Source: JADJSS01 sp964490845
GTDB lineage: Bacteria; Bacteroidota; Bacteroidia; Chitinophagales; JADIYW01
Direction of reading: 5' to 3'
Assembly: GCA_964490845.1 (NCBI GenBank)
Contig: CAZBED010000011.1
Coordinates: forward strand, 24,013-88,012
Length of the DNA stretch: 64,000 nucleotides
Within the stretch, counting starts at the first letter, position 1, and each line of letters begins with the position of its first letter. Shown here piece by piece: positions 27,057 to 35,893 of this stretch. A program made the translations under genes and the position numbers. The notes beneath the pieces were generated by a model. It worked only from the letters and a program-made list of their open reading frames with translations. It did not search any database and was not told the origin of the DNA.

Positions 27057-29014
27057 TCTACCCGTTCTATATTAATGTGCGCTTTCTGCGCAATACGAAT
27101 CGGAATATTTTCCACCCGGCAGTTCGTTTTTTCCAAACCGAAATCCACTTCTGTCGGGATACTCAGTCCTTTGATGAAATTGTAGGATTTAATCAGGAAC
27201 TGCTCCACCGGGTTTAATTTATTATCAATTGATACGATTGAATTCAATACCACATACTTGAAGTCTGCCGGATAACCGTGTTTGCGCAAAGATGCATAGT
27301 GACTCAACAAGTCTATCTCTCCTTGTTTCTCCATATCCTCTACTATCTTAGCAAACATAACATGTACTTTATGGTCTACTTTAAAACCAAACTTTAAACG
27401 AATGAAAAAACATTTCTGCGGGATGATGGTTTCCACAGAATATTCCGCACCGTAGGGTTCACTGGTAATATCCACATGCACAAACCAATACGTATCGGCA
27501 CGCTTCGGTTTTTTTCGAAAGATGGAATAAATGATATTAGAGTCGATATGCTTTTTATCATTTGCATTACACATGAATACCAGATTGGTGGCTTCTTTCG
27601 GTATAGAAGTATCGTTCTGCAAATCAATCAAATCATCGAGATAATCTTTAATTTCTACGAATTCGATATGTTTGTTACGCAATTTTTTTCCCAGGTAAAA
27701 CAAGTACATGATGACAAAAATACCAATGGCAATCAAAACGGCGAACCAGCCACCATGTGAGAATTTGCTGAGATTCGCAGTAAGGAATGTCACTTCCATC
27801 CACATGAAAAAGATAAAGAAACCATAAACGAAGAACGTTGGATTTCGTTTAATATACAAATAGTATGTGAGCAAACTGGTCGTCATCAGCATATTTAATG
27901 AGATGGCTAACCCGTAAGCCGCTTCCATTTTTCCGGATTCCCTAAAGATCAATACCACAGCCAGACATCCCAGAAACAATAACCAATTAATAAAGGGAAT
28001 ATAAATTTGTCCCTGCACCAAAGAAGGATAGATGATACGTTGGTTTGGCCACAATTTCAGTTTCATTGCCTCATTTACCAGGGTAAAGCAACCACTGATT
28101 AATGCCTGGGATGCAATAATGGTTGCCAGTGTAGCAATGACAATTCCCAGTTTCAGAAACCATGCTGGCATTATTGCATAAAATGGTGAAACTGCGTCAT
28201 AATCCATCCCTTTATGGTTAATGATATAAGCCGCCTGACCGAAATAGCTTAATAATAAAGCTATCTTCACAAATGTCCAGCTGACACGGATATTTTGTTT
28301 ACCGCAATGGCCTAAGTCGGAATACAGTGCCTCACCACCGGTACTACATAAAAATACCGCACCCAAAAACCAGATACCTCCCGGATAATAAACAACTAAA
28401 TCAATCGCATAAATCGGATTTAATGCTTTGAATACCTGCGGGTACTTCAGTACCTGTAAAAATCCTAAAACACCTATCATGGTAAACCATATTAACATGA
28501 CAGGGCCGAACGCGTTGCCTATTTTATTGGTTCCGAATTGCTGCGCCAGAAAAATTCCGGCAAGAATAGCAATCACTATGGGTACCGTCTGAATATGAGG
28601 ATACAGGATATTCAACCCTTCCACTGCGGATGAAATCGAAATTGGTGGTGTAATGAAACCATCCGCCATCAGAGATGCACAACCGATTAAAGCTGGAATT
28701 ATAGTCCATTTTGCCTTATACCGCCGGACTATAGCATACAATGCGAAAATACCACCTTCGCCTTTGTTATCTGCATTCAGTGCCAGTATAACATATTTGA
28801 CGGTTACAATGATGGTTAGCGTCCAGAATACGCAGGATACGCCGCCCAGTATCAGATTATCCGTAATGGCGTGGTGTCCGCCGGTGGCCATATTCATAAT
28901 GGCTTTCAACACATAAATAGGCGATGTACCGATGTCACCGAAAATAATACCTAATGTAATCAGAACTCCTGCTGTAGATAGTTTATGCAACCCGCTGTTT
29001 TGTTTGTCAGCCAC
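27053..29014 (-). CDS. kup: KUP-family potassium uptake transporter (copy 1)
   Basis: 653 residues. The family opening GIIFGDIGTSPIYVLKAIM is followed by about 12 membrane helices and a cytoplasmic C-terminal region from about residue 440. GGIFALYAIVRR, LMADGFITPPISISSAVEG and STGGEALYSDLGHCG are typical K_trans segments. It imports K+ with protons. The start is GTG at 29014. A closely related copy lies directly upstream (29219-31180). Its last ~220 residues differ from that copy at only three positions (F/I, A/T, Q/K), while the membrane part differs much more. Confidence 0.95.
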   Translation of the reverse strand: MADKQNSGLHKLSTAGVLITLGIIFGDIGTSPIYVLKAIMNMATGGHHAITDNLILGGVSCVFWTLTIIVTVKYVILALNADNKGEGGIFALYAIVRRYKAKWTIIPALIGCASLMADGFITPPISISSAVEGLNILYPHIQTVPIVIAILAGIFLAQQFGTNKIGNAFGPVMLIWFTMIGVLGFLQVLKYPQVFKALNPIYAIDLVVYYPGGIWFLGAVFLCSTGGEALYSDLGHCGKQNIRVSWTFVKIALLLSYFGQAAYIINHKGMDYDAVSPFYAIMPAWFLKLGIVIATLATIIASQALISGCFTLVNEAMKLKLWPNQRIIYPSLVQGQIYIPFINWLLFLGCLAVVLIFRESGKMEAAYGLAISLNMLMTTSLLTYYLYIKRNPTFFVYGFFIFFMWMEVTFLTANLSKFSHGGWFAVLIAIGIFVIMYLFYLGKKLRNKHIEFVEIKDYLDDLIDLQNDTSIPKEATNLVFMCNANDKKHIDSNIIYSIFRKKPKRADTYWFVHVDITSEPYGAEYSVETIIPQKCFFIRLKFGFKVDHKVHVMFAKIVEDMEKQGEIDLLSHYASLRKHGYPADFKYVVLNSIVSIDNKLNPVEQFLIKSYNFIKGLSIPTEVDFGLEKTNCRVENIPIRIAQKAHINIERVD

Positions 29015-29061
29015 TTTTTAAGAATTTACATTCTTCTGTTCTGAATAGAAGAAATAGCTTG

Positions 29062-29069
29062 CAAATGTA
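29062..29069 (-). promoter_or_regulatory. Candidate -7 box TACATTTG upstream of kup copy 1
   Basis: On the minus strand TACATTTG matches the Bacteroidota consensus TAnnTTTG, about 48 bases before the GTG start, in the 204-base gap between the two kup genes. No good TTTG is seen at -33, so the call rests on one box. It would allow separate transcription of copy 1. Confidence 0.4.
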
Positions 29070-29218
29070 AGTGGCACAACATATCCATTGTATTAATTAT
29101 TTTGTTAAAATTTTGCTATTCTTTACACATTGACTGAATATTAAGGCAATAAATTCAACCTATAATAGTAATAAATCCAACTAACTGACGGTAAATCCGG
29201 GAAATCTAACGAACATAA

Positions 29219-31180
29219 TTAATCCACCCGTTCAATATTAATGTGTGCTTTCTTGGCAATGCGAATCGGAATGTTCTCTACACGGCAGTTGGTTTTTTCC
29301 AAACCAAAATCCACTTCTGTCGGGATACTCAGACCTTTGATGAAATTGTAGGATTTAATCAGGAACTGCTCCACCGGGTTTAATTTATTATCTATAGAAA
29401 CAATGGAATTTAGCACCACATATTTAAAGTCTGCAGGATAGCCGTGTTTACGTAAAGATGCGTAGTGACTCAACAGGTCTATTTCTCCTTGCTTCTCCAT
29501 GTCTTCCACTATCTTGGTGAACATCACATGTACTTTATGGTCTACTTTAAAACCGAACTTCAACCGGATAAAAATACATTTCTGTGGTATTATCGTTTCC
29601 ACTGAATACTCCGCCCCGTACGGTTCACTTGTAATGTCTACATGTACAAACCAGTAGGTATCGGCCCGTTTCGGTTTTTTCCGAAAGATGGAATAAATGA
29701 TATTGGAGTCGATATGCTTTTTATCATTTGCATTACACATGAATACCAGATTGGTGGCTTCTTTCGGTATAGAAGTATCGTTCTGCAAATCAATCAAATC
29801 ATCGAGGTAATCTTTAATTTCCACAAACTCAATATGTTTATTGCGTAGTTTTTTGCCGAGGTAAAACAAATACATAGTAATGAAAATAAAAACGGCAATC
29901 ATCAATGCAAACCAACCACCGTGTGCGAATTTATTCAGGTTGGCGGACAAAAAGGTAAACTCTATCCATAAGAAAAACAAAAGGAAAGCATAAATAAAGA
30001 GTTTCGGCTTTCTTTTTACCGTAAAATAATAGCTAAGCAAACTCGTCGTCATCAGCATATCAATGGTAATGGCTAAACCGTATGCCGCTTCCATTTTGCT
30101 GGACTCTTTAAAAAGCAGCACCACAGCAGTACATCCTAAAAACAAAAACCAGTTGATAAACGGAATATAGATTTGCCCTTGTGAAATGGAAGGATAAATA
30201 ATCTTTTGGTTTGGCCATAATTTTAATTTCATAGCCTCATTTACTAACGTAAAACAGCCGCTTATCAATGCCTGAGAAGCAATTACGGTAGCTGAGGTAG
30301 CAACAGCGATTCCAATGTACAGAAACCATTTTGGCATTAAAGAATAAAACGGAGAAACCACATGCCAATCCAGTTGTTTGTTTGACATAATAAATGCCGC
30401 CTGGCCAAAATAACTGAGCAGCAAGCATATTTTTACAAATCCCCAGCTAAAACGGATGTTTTGCTTACCACAGTGCCCTAAATCAGAATACAATGCCTCC
30501 CCACCCGTGGTACACAGGAATACTGCGCCTAAGAACCAAAAACCACCGGGATAATGTAATACCAGATTAAAGGCGTAATATGGGTTAATGGCCTTAAAGA
30601 CAACCGGGGTCTGTATTACCTGATGCAAACCCAATGAGCCTATCATCGTAAACCAAATCAACATTACCGGTCCGAAAACCACACCCACCCTATTGGTACC
30701 GAACTGCTGCACTACAAACAAACAAAATAATATAGTGAGTACTATGGGAACTGTCTGAAGGTCCGGATATATTATAGTCAACCCTTCTATGGCGGATGAG
30801 ATTGAAATGGGTGGCGTAATAAACCCGTCCGCCATCAATGTGGCACAACCAATCAGCGCCGGAATGATTGTCCATTTTGCCTTATATCGCCGAACCAGCG
30901 CATATAAAGAAAATATACCGCCTTCCCCGTTATTATCTGCGTTTAAAGCAAGTATTACATATTTTAGTGTAGTGACGAATGTAAGTGTCCAAAACACACA
31001 GGACAATCCCCCTAAAACCAATTCATCCGTAATGGCGTGCTTACCCTCCATTGCCATTGTCATGATTGCACGTAGCACATAAATGGGTGAAGTACCGATA
31101 TCCCCAAAGATAATACCTAAAGAAATGAGCGCTCCTGCTGCAGTAAGTTTATGTAAGCCATGGTCTTTTTTATCTGCCAT
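29219..31180 (-). CDS. kup: KUP-family potassium uptake transporter (copy 2)
   Basis: 653 residues, the same length as copy 1, with matching motifs (GIIFGDIGTSPIYVLRAIM, LMADGFITPPISISSAIEG, TTGGEALYSDLGHCG). ATG start at 31180. In the membrane half many positions differ from copy 1. From YLFYLGKKLRNKH to the end only three differences remain, with long identical DNA tracts such as 29707-29806 matching 27541-27640. That pattern suggests gene conversion between the copies, or very strong selection on the cytoplasmic domain. Having two KUP systems suggests differential expression. Confidence 0.95.
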   Translation of the reverse strand: MADKKDHGLHKLTAAGALISLGIIFGDIGTSPIYVLRAIMTMAMEGKHAITDELVLGGLSCVFWTLTFVTTLKYVILALNADNNGEGGIFSLYALVRRYKAKWTIIPALIGCATLMADGFITPPISISSAIEGLTIIYPDLQTVPIVLTILFCLFVVQQFGTNRVGVVFGPVMLIWFTMIGSLGLHQVIQTPVVFKAINPYYAFNLVLHYPGGFWFLGAVFLCTTGGEALYSDLGHCGKQNIRFSWGFVKICLLLSYFGQAAFIMSNKQLDWHVVSPFYSLMPKWFLYIGIAVATSATVIASQALISGCFTLVNEAMKLKLWPNQKIIYPSISQGQIYIPFINWFLFLGCTAVVLLFKESSKMEAAYGLAITIDMLMTTSLLSYYFTVKRKPKLFIYAFLLFFLWIEFTFLSANLNKFAHGGWFALMIAVFIFITMYLFYLGKKLRNKHIEFVEIKDYLDDLIDLQNDTSIPKEATNLVFMCNANDKKHIDSNIIYSIFRKKPKRADTYWFVHVDITSEPYGAEYSVETIIPQKCIFIRLKFGFKVDHKVHVMFTKIVEDMEKQGEIDLLSHYASLRKHGYPADFKYVVLNSIVSIDNKLNPVEQFLIKSYNFIKGLSIPTEVDFGLEKTNCRVENIPIRIAKKAHINIERVD

Positions 31181-31222
31181 ATTGGATATTTTGCACCGCC
31201 CACGTTGTTAAAAAACGGTGTG

Positions 31223-31230
31223 CAAATTTA
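31223..31230 (-). promoter_or_regulatory. Candidate -7 box TAAATTTG upstream of kup copy 2
   Basis: Minus-strand TAAATTTG fits TAnnTTTG, 43 bases before the ATG. The -33 region has no clear TTTG. It lies in the gap between this gene and the divergent DUF1294 gene. Confidence 0.4.
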
Positions 31231-31296
31231 ATAGAAATTACCGTTCCATTCGTTTATTTATTATTATTTTGTACACATCAAAACCGCTTGTTCACT

Positions 31297-31560
31297 ATGG
31301 GTTTTAGGCAATATTTTATCCTAATCAACTGTATCACTTTAATTTGCATGGGATGGGATAAACTGAAGGCTAAAACCGGCGGATGGCGGGTTTCGGTATT
31401 TCTGCTCTTATTGCTTAATTTTGCAGGCGGTTTTGTTGGCGGTTGGGCTGGTATGCTTACGTTTCGTCACAAAACATCCTGTAGTCTTTTTGTCAGTCTA
31501 ATGGGACTTTGTACCGGACTATGGATAGTGATTCTTGGTTTTATCTACTTCTATAAATAA
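31297..31560 (+). CDS. DUF1294 family small membrane protein
   Basis: 87 residues from the ATG at 31297. The order hydrophobic helix, MGWDKLKAKTGGWRVS, helix with AGGFVGGWAGMLTFRHKT, and a final helix is the DUF1294 pattern (YDK/WDK-x-A, GG...G...FRHKT). The function of the family is unknown. It ends 8 bases before the DUF2130 gene, so the two are probably co-transcribed. Confidence 0.85.
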   Translation: MGFRQYFILINCITLICMGWDKLKAKTGGWRVSVFLLLLLNFAGGFVGGWAGMLTFRHKTSCSLFVSLMGLCTGLWIVILGFIYFYK

Positions 31561-31568
31561 AAAAAACA

Positions 31569-32801
31569 ATGAGCGACAATAAAATAAAATGTCCCAACTG
31601 CGGCACCCTGATAGACATTGATGAAGCGCTGAACCATCAGGCGGAAGAAAAATACAAAAAGGAGTTTGAGGAGAAATACAGAAACTCCGCTTCAGAATTT
31701 CAGAAAGCAAAAGAGGCGCTGGCGTTGCAGCTAAAAGAGTTTGAGGAAAAGAAAGCGAAAGAAAATGAACTCTTTCAAAAACGGCTGGAACAAAAACTGG
31801 AAGAGGAAAAAATAAAAATCACGCAGGAACAGCAGTTAAAGCTTAAAGAAGAATATGAATTAAGCCTCCAAAAGCTGGAGGCAGAAAATGCAGCACGCAA
31901 GGAAGAAAACCAGGCCTTGAAAAATCAGCGGCTGGAATTACTGAAGAAAGAAGAAGCGCTGGAAGAAGACAAAAAGAACTTTGAATTAAAATTACAGGAA
32001 CAGCGAAAAGCCGTAAAGGAAGAGTTGGAATTAAAGATAAAACAGGAGAAGGATTCCGAAATAGACCTTTTAAAGAAGGAATTTAAAATCAGGGAAGAAC
32101 AACAGGCGAAACTCATCGATGAGATGAAGCGAAAGGCGGAACAAGGTTCCATGCAATTGCAGGGAGAAAAACAGGAACTTGTCATTGAAGAATTTCTAAA
32201 GGATAATTTCCCGTTTGATGAAATTAAAGAGGTAGCGAAAGGCAAACGTGGAGCCGACTGTCTGCAAATCATAAATACCAGAAACAAGGTTAATTGCGGC
32301 AGCATTATTTATGAAAGTAAAGAAACTGCTAACTGGGATAGTAAATGGATAGAAAAATTAAAACAGGACAAAATAGCGGCAAATGCCGATGTTGCGGTAT
32401 TAGTGACTACCAAATACCCTAAAAACATCGACAGAATGACGTTAATGGAGGATGTTTGGGTTTGTTCCCTTCCTGAATTTAAAAGCTTGTGCTTTATTCT
32501 AAGGGATAGCCTTATAAAAATTGATACCGCCACTACTTCTCAGATGAATAAAGGCGATAAAATGACGATGCTTTACGATTATTTTACGGGTACCGATTTT
32601 AAGGACAAATGGACAGCGATACGTGAAAGTTTTATAGCCATGAGGATGTCTATTGTTAAAGAGCGTGAGCAGATGGAAAAACTATGGAGTGCCCGCGAAA
32701 AGAATCTGGATAAAATTATACGTAATGCTTCCAACATACAGGGTGATATTGAGGGCATTTCCGGACTGGAAAATGTCGATATTAATTTATTGGACGAATA
32801 A
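31569..32801 (+). CDS. DUF2130 coiled-coil protein
   Basis: 410 residues. An N-terminal zinc-knuckle-like CPNCGTLIDIDEAL is followed by a long Glu/Lys-rich coiled coil (about 25-210) and the DUF2130 domain (about 210-370: EEFLKDNFPFDEIKEVAKGK, RGADCLQII, GSIIYESKETANW, KLKQDKIAANADVAVLVT). The domain resembles a restriction-endonuclease-like fold (D...ESK), so a nuclease or DNA-associated role is possible; no activity is established. The stop is six bases from the osmC remnant at 32807, so the ancestral arrangement was probably DUF2130 convergent with osmC. Confidence 0.85.
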   Translation: MSDNKIKCPNCGTLIDIDEALNHQAEEKYKKEFEEKYRNSASEFQKAKEALALQLKEFEEKKAKENELFQKRLEQKLEEEKIKITQEQQLKLKEEYELSLQKLEAENAARKEENQALKNQRLELLKKEEALEEDKKNFELKLQEQRKAVKEELELKIKQEKDSEIDLLKKEFKIREEQQAKLIDEMKRKAEQGSMQLQGEKQELVIEEFLKDNFPFDEIKEVAKGKRGADCLQIINTRNKVNCGSIIYESKETANWDSKWIEKLKQDKIAANADVAVLVTTKYPKNIDRMTLMEDVWVCSLPEFKSLCFILRDSLIKIDTATTSQMNKGDKMTMLYDYFTGTDFKDKWTAIRESFIAMRMSIVKEREQMEKLWSAREKNLDKIIRNASNIQGDIEGISGLENVDINLLDE

Positions 32802-32806
32802 ATTTA

Positions 32807-32848
32807 CTATGCGTTCAGTTTAGCCGATAAGGTAACCGGAATACCAAA
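32807..32848 (-). pseudogene. Displaced 3' end of osmC
   Basis: On the minus strand the bases before a TAG at 32807-32809 encode FGIPVTLSAKLNA, almost the same as the C-terminus of the intact osmC product at 37.5 kb (VPVTLSAKLVCL). No further OsmC sequence lies upstream in this frame. The fragment directly abuts the DUF2130 stop codon. I read it as the original osmC 3' end, pushed 4.7 kb away by insertion of foreign DNA. Confidence 0.65.
32823..32839. repeat. Direct repeat copy at the distal end of the 4.7-kb insertion (att-like)
   Basis: GCCGATAAGGTAACCGG recurs exactly at 37510-37526 in the same orientation. Extended by CAGTTT on the left, the two copies are CAGTTT-A/C-core, one mismatch in 24. 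The spacing is 4687 bases. One copy is inside intact osmC, the other in the displaced osmC tail. Direct repeats at a gene's 3' end are the usual footprint of site-specific integration. Confidence 0.65.
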
Positions 32849-33201
32849 TAAAGAAGCGAAAAGTACCGACAGAAAAAGTACGCATCAAAAAGTTATTAGA
32901 TACATTATACAAACAATCTACTTCAAAAGAAGATTTTTACAAGCGAATACAAAGTAATGGCTTACAGATTTATGAACGTGCTGGTAAAAAATATGGTATT
33001 GATGGCGATAGGAAAATGAGGTTTTCTACTTTAGGATTTGACGATAAAAAGATAGATGCACTCGATGCTACGCTTGAATTTGAAAGATTGAGGAATGAAA
33101 CTGAAAAAGACAGAGATAGAGAAAAAGATGATGATAGAGATGATAGGGAATTGAATGGTGGTGACGAATTGGATATAGAGTTGGACATAGATCATCATTA
33201 G
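32836..33201 (+). pseudogene. C-terminal fragment resembling a mobilization relaxase
   Basis: A 122-codon open frame without a good start begins after a TAA at 32833, just inside the repeat, and ends with TAG at 33201. It reads KVRIKKLLDTLYKQSTSKED, FYKRIQSNGLQIYERAGKKYG and KMRFSTLGFDDKKIDALD, followed by an Arg/Asp-rich tail. The pattern helix, FYxxLxxxGLxxYxRxGK, RxRFxTLG resembles the C-terminal part of Bacteroidota MobA/VirD2-type relaxases. The catalytic N-terminus is missing. The identification is from memory of the family pattern, so moderate at best. It fits the idea of a decayed mobilizable element. Confidence 0.45.
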
Positions 33202-33214
33202 ATTTAGAGAAAAT

Positions 33215-33838
33215 CTAATGAGCACAAATATCTTTATGGGCATCTGATAATCTTAATAATTCAACTATTGCATTGATTTGCTTTTTTTTCTTATAATTAT
33301 CTTCTAATTGTGGTACTAACATTAAATAATCATCTGTATAACCTCCAAAATAAGTCACACTTGAACGATAAACGGCTACATCTGCATAATAATAGGCACT
33401 ATCGTATTTGCTTTCTTTCATATACAATTTGCTTTTATATTGTAAGCGTTTAAGAATACTATTGCTAATATTATATTTGCAATCAAGGTCTAATAAAAAG
33501 GTTCTACATTCTCTATAATCTTTATCTTGTATTACTCTAAATGAATCTGATATATTCGTTCTTATGGTAATATCATAATCTTTATCGCAAAATTCTGTTT
33601 TAAAAGAATCTATTATTAATCTAATAGAATCAAATTCACTTCTTCTGATTTCTATATTCATACTATCTACCAAGACCGAATCTTTGTCATAAAGAATGGA
33701 TATTATATTATTATTGTTCAATTTATAATACTGTGTAAATTCAAACCCATTAACTTTAAATTCATAATAGTTATCTTTCTTTTTACATGATATCACATAA
33801 AAAAGAACCATAGCAATTAATAATACTTTTCTAGTCAT
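33215..33838 (-). CDS. Small lipoprotein, possible immunity or partner protein
   Basis: 207 residues with a lipoprotein signal (LIAMVLFYVISCKKK, Cys18). The mature part is charged, Lys/Asp/Tyr-rich, with a helical segment near the C-terminus (SILKRLQYKSKLYMKESKYD). No family was recognised. Its start overlaps the end of the transglutaminase/JAMM gene by 8 bases, the arrangement often seen for toxin-immunity pairs, and both are AT-rich compared with the flanks. A periplasmic-facing lipoprotein could neutralise a peptidase acting there; that role is inferred from position alone. Confidence 0.6.
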   Translation of the reverse strand: MTRKVLLIAMVLFYVISCKKKDNYYEFKVNGFEFTQYYKLNNNNIISILYDKDSVLVDSMNIEIRRSEFDSIRLIIDSFKTEFCDKDYDITIRTNISDSFRVIQDKDYRECRTFLLDLDCKYNISNSILKRLQYKSKLYMKESKYDSAYYYADVAVYRSSVTYFGGYTDDYLMLVPQLEDNYKKKKQINAIVELLRLSDAHKDICAH

Positions 33839-35858
33839 TTTTATCTAAGTCTTGTTTTTTGAGAGTTCCTCCAGATTTTCCTTTAAAAAGAATCATTTTG
33901 TATTCTTTAGCAGTTTGTTTGGTAGCATATTCTACTTCGTTTTCAAAATTTTTCTTTTCGCTAAGTTTAGAATTATACATATTCTCACGATAGTATTCTC
34001 TGTGTGCAGCATATAGATTGGCTATTGGGATTTGCATTTTATCTATATTGGGTGTTTCGGTTGTCATCATTAATAAATACACATTTTTGCCACTCTGTAC
34101 TGTAATGAATGCTTCATTTTCATCTCCCATTCTTCCAATGTCATCACCTGATGGTGCTGTATTAGCACCATCTTTATAAGGGTGTGTATGAAAACTACCC
34201 ATCATTACATATTTATTTTTATCTACTCTAAGATTAGCTAAACTATGATGTTCAGTTTCACTACTTCCACCTATGTTTGTTAACGTAAAATCTTTCTTTT
34301 GTATATCAACAGCAACAGTTGCTGTTCGTTCTGTTGAGTTTCCAGCTTTATCAAAACTTTGTGCCCATCTGTCATTCATTTGTTTGTATATATCATCACT
34401 TAATTTTATTTTGTCTGTTTTACCCCATATTTCAGTAAGCATTTTAACTATCCAGGGTTCAGGCATTTTTCCATCCTTATCAATATTAAAAATAGGATTA
34501 TCTGCAAATGCCGCATATGGACTCATGCTAGGGAATTGATGTGTCAACGGATCAACATTCCAAGCAAATACTATTGGATCGAAATTGTAATCGTTGTATA
34601 AAGATTTCTCTTTTACAAATTCTCTAATCTTCTTTGTCTTACAATCAAAAAGCGTTTGGCTATATTGTTCAATAGGTTTATACTTATGTTCCTCATCAAA
34701 TAAACCCCAACTTAAACTTGCTTTTCGTGTTTCATCTTTATTTTGTACTAAATAATTATGTAAGTAAAATTCAACAGTATCTCTAGTCCAACCTTTTACT
34801 AAAAGATTTTTCATGTCTATTGGCATTTCACGATAACCCAATGTATAGAGTTTACTTAACAACTTTTCATACCTCTTAAATTCTGCATCGGTTTGTAATT
34901 GCGTTACTGTCTTATGTTTTTGTATTAGGTTATTTTCAAGTATCTCTGCCTTTAATAACATTGCATTGAGATTTAAACTATCATACTGTAAAGTTGTTTC
35001 TGCACATTGCAACATAAAATCATCTTTCACACCAAATTTGTGTTCATATCCCTTTGCTAAGTAAACCAAACATAATGCAACTAATTGTTGGTTGGTTAAT
35101 GTACGAAGTGCAATACCATTGCGTGTAGCGTCACCTGTAGTATAGGTAAGCGTTTCAAGCGTTCCACTGCCCGGAAACGAATGACTGGCTAACTCCACAT
35201 TGTAGTCAGTTCCATTTTCGTCTTTATGTGTTATATAAATATGTGATGGTGCAGTACATAAATGAGCATCGGAATGCAATCTATCAGCAAATATTTTAAA
35301 TAGTGTAGATAAGGCAAAGCAATTACCCATACCATTATTTAATAAATTAATAACTTCTGTGTTTGCCCAATTTGTAGTACCCATTGGATCAGATGTAGAA
35401 TATTTATAAGGAAAATGAAAAAATATTGTAGTATCGTTTAGTGATAGAATTGTAGTATCTGTAATGTACTTATAAATAGTCCAATTTATAAGTGCCTTTT
35501 GATAATTTTCTTTTCTTTGCTCAGGTGTTTGCCGAGCCATTTCAAATAGAGATAAATCTTTTTTTTCATTAGATATCCGATCGTCATCTGATAGCATATT
35601 AAAAATTATCTTTGAATGGAGATCAATCTCATTTAAAAAATCTGTATATGATAATATGTTGCCGTTATAAGCATTCTCTATAACAAAGATTGCTCGTTCA
35701 TAAGAAAGTGGCTGTTTGCCATCTAACATATCTTGTAACTCTTGTTTTGCTTGTATAAAATACTCTTTAGAAGTAGCAAGAGAATCTTTTGTATTATTTG
35801 TGGCAAAAGATGATAACTGAAAAACAATCAGTAAAATGATCCCTATTAGTTTTTTCAT
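33831..35858 (-). CDS. Secreted multidomain protein: transglutaminase-like, RHS-core signature, JAMM/JAB-like C-terminus
   Basis: 675 residues from the ATG at 35858 (another ATG is two codons upstream; numbering here is from that one, 677). Signal peptide 1-21 (LIVFQLSSFA). A transglutaminase-like fold follows with GNC182FAL, SH208IYI and VE224, a plausible Cys-His-acid triad, then a helical TPR-like region (about 255-370). Residues 435-466 read WNVDPLTHQFPSMSPYAAF and DNPIFNIDKDG, the RHS repeat-associated core signature. After it GSFH559TH561P and S572GDD575 form a JAMM-like metallopeptidase motif, with spacing three residues longer than the classical HxHx10D. An RHS signature before a variable enzyme domain is typical of polymorphic toxins. 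A paralogous gene lies directly upstream and a lipoprotein gene overlaps downstream. Confidence 0.75.
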   Translation of the reverse strand: MKKLIGIILLIVFQLSSFATNNTKDSLATSKEYFIQAKQELQDMLDGKQPLSYERAIFVIENAYNGNILSYTDFLNEIDLHSKIIFNMLSDDDRISNEKKDLSLFEMARQTPEQRKENYQKALINWTIYKYITDTTILSLNDTTIFFHFPYKYSTSDPMGTTNWANTEVINLLNNGMGNCFALSTLFKIFADRLHSDAHLCTAPSHIYITHKDENGTDYNVELASHSFPGSGTLETLTYTTGDATRNGIALRTLTNQQLVALCLVYLAKGYEHKFGVKDDFMLQCAETTLQYDSLNLNAMLLKAEILENNLIQKHKTVTQLQTDAEFKRYEKLLSKLYTLGYREMPIDMKNLLVKGWTRDTVEFYLHNYLVQNKDETRKASLSWGLFDEEHKYKPIEQYSQTLFDCKTKKIREFVKEKSLYNDYNFDPIVFAWNVDPLTHQFPSMSPYAAFADNPIFNIDKDGKMPEPWIVKMLTEIWGKTDKIKLSDDIYKQMNDRWAQSFDKAGNSTERTATVAVDIQKKDFTLTNIGGSSETEHHSLANLRVDKNKYVMMGSFHTHPYKDGANTAPSGDDIGRMGDENEAFITVQSGKNVYLLMMTTETPNIDKMQIPIANLYAAHREYYRENMYNSKLSEKKNFENEVEYATKQTAKEYKMILFKGKSGGTLKKQDLDKND

Positions 35859-35893
35859 ACTCATGAAATATGGTTAATTAAATATAAAAAATA

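Noticed and set aside
32802..33214. Minus-strand reading frames (Ser- and Phe-rich) across the relaxase-like fragment
   Set aside because: They mirror the Lys/Asp/Arg-rich plus-strand frame and show no domain or signal peptide.
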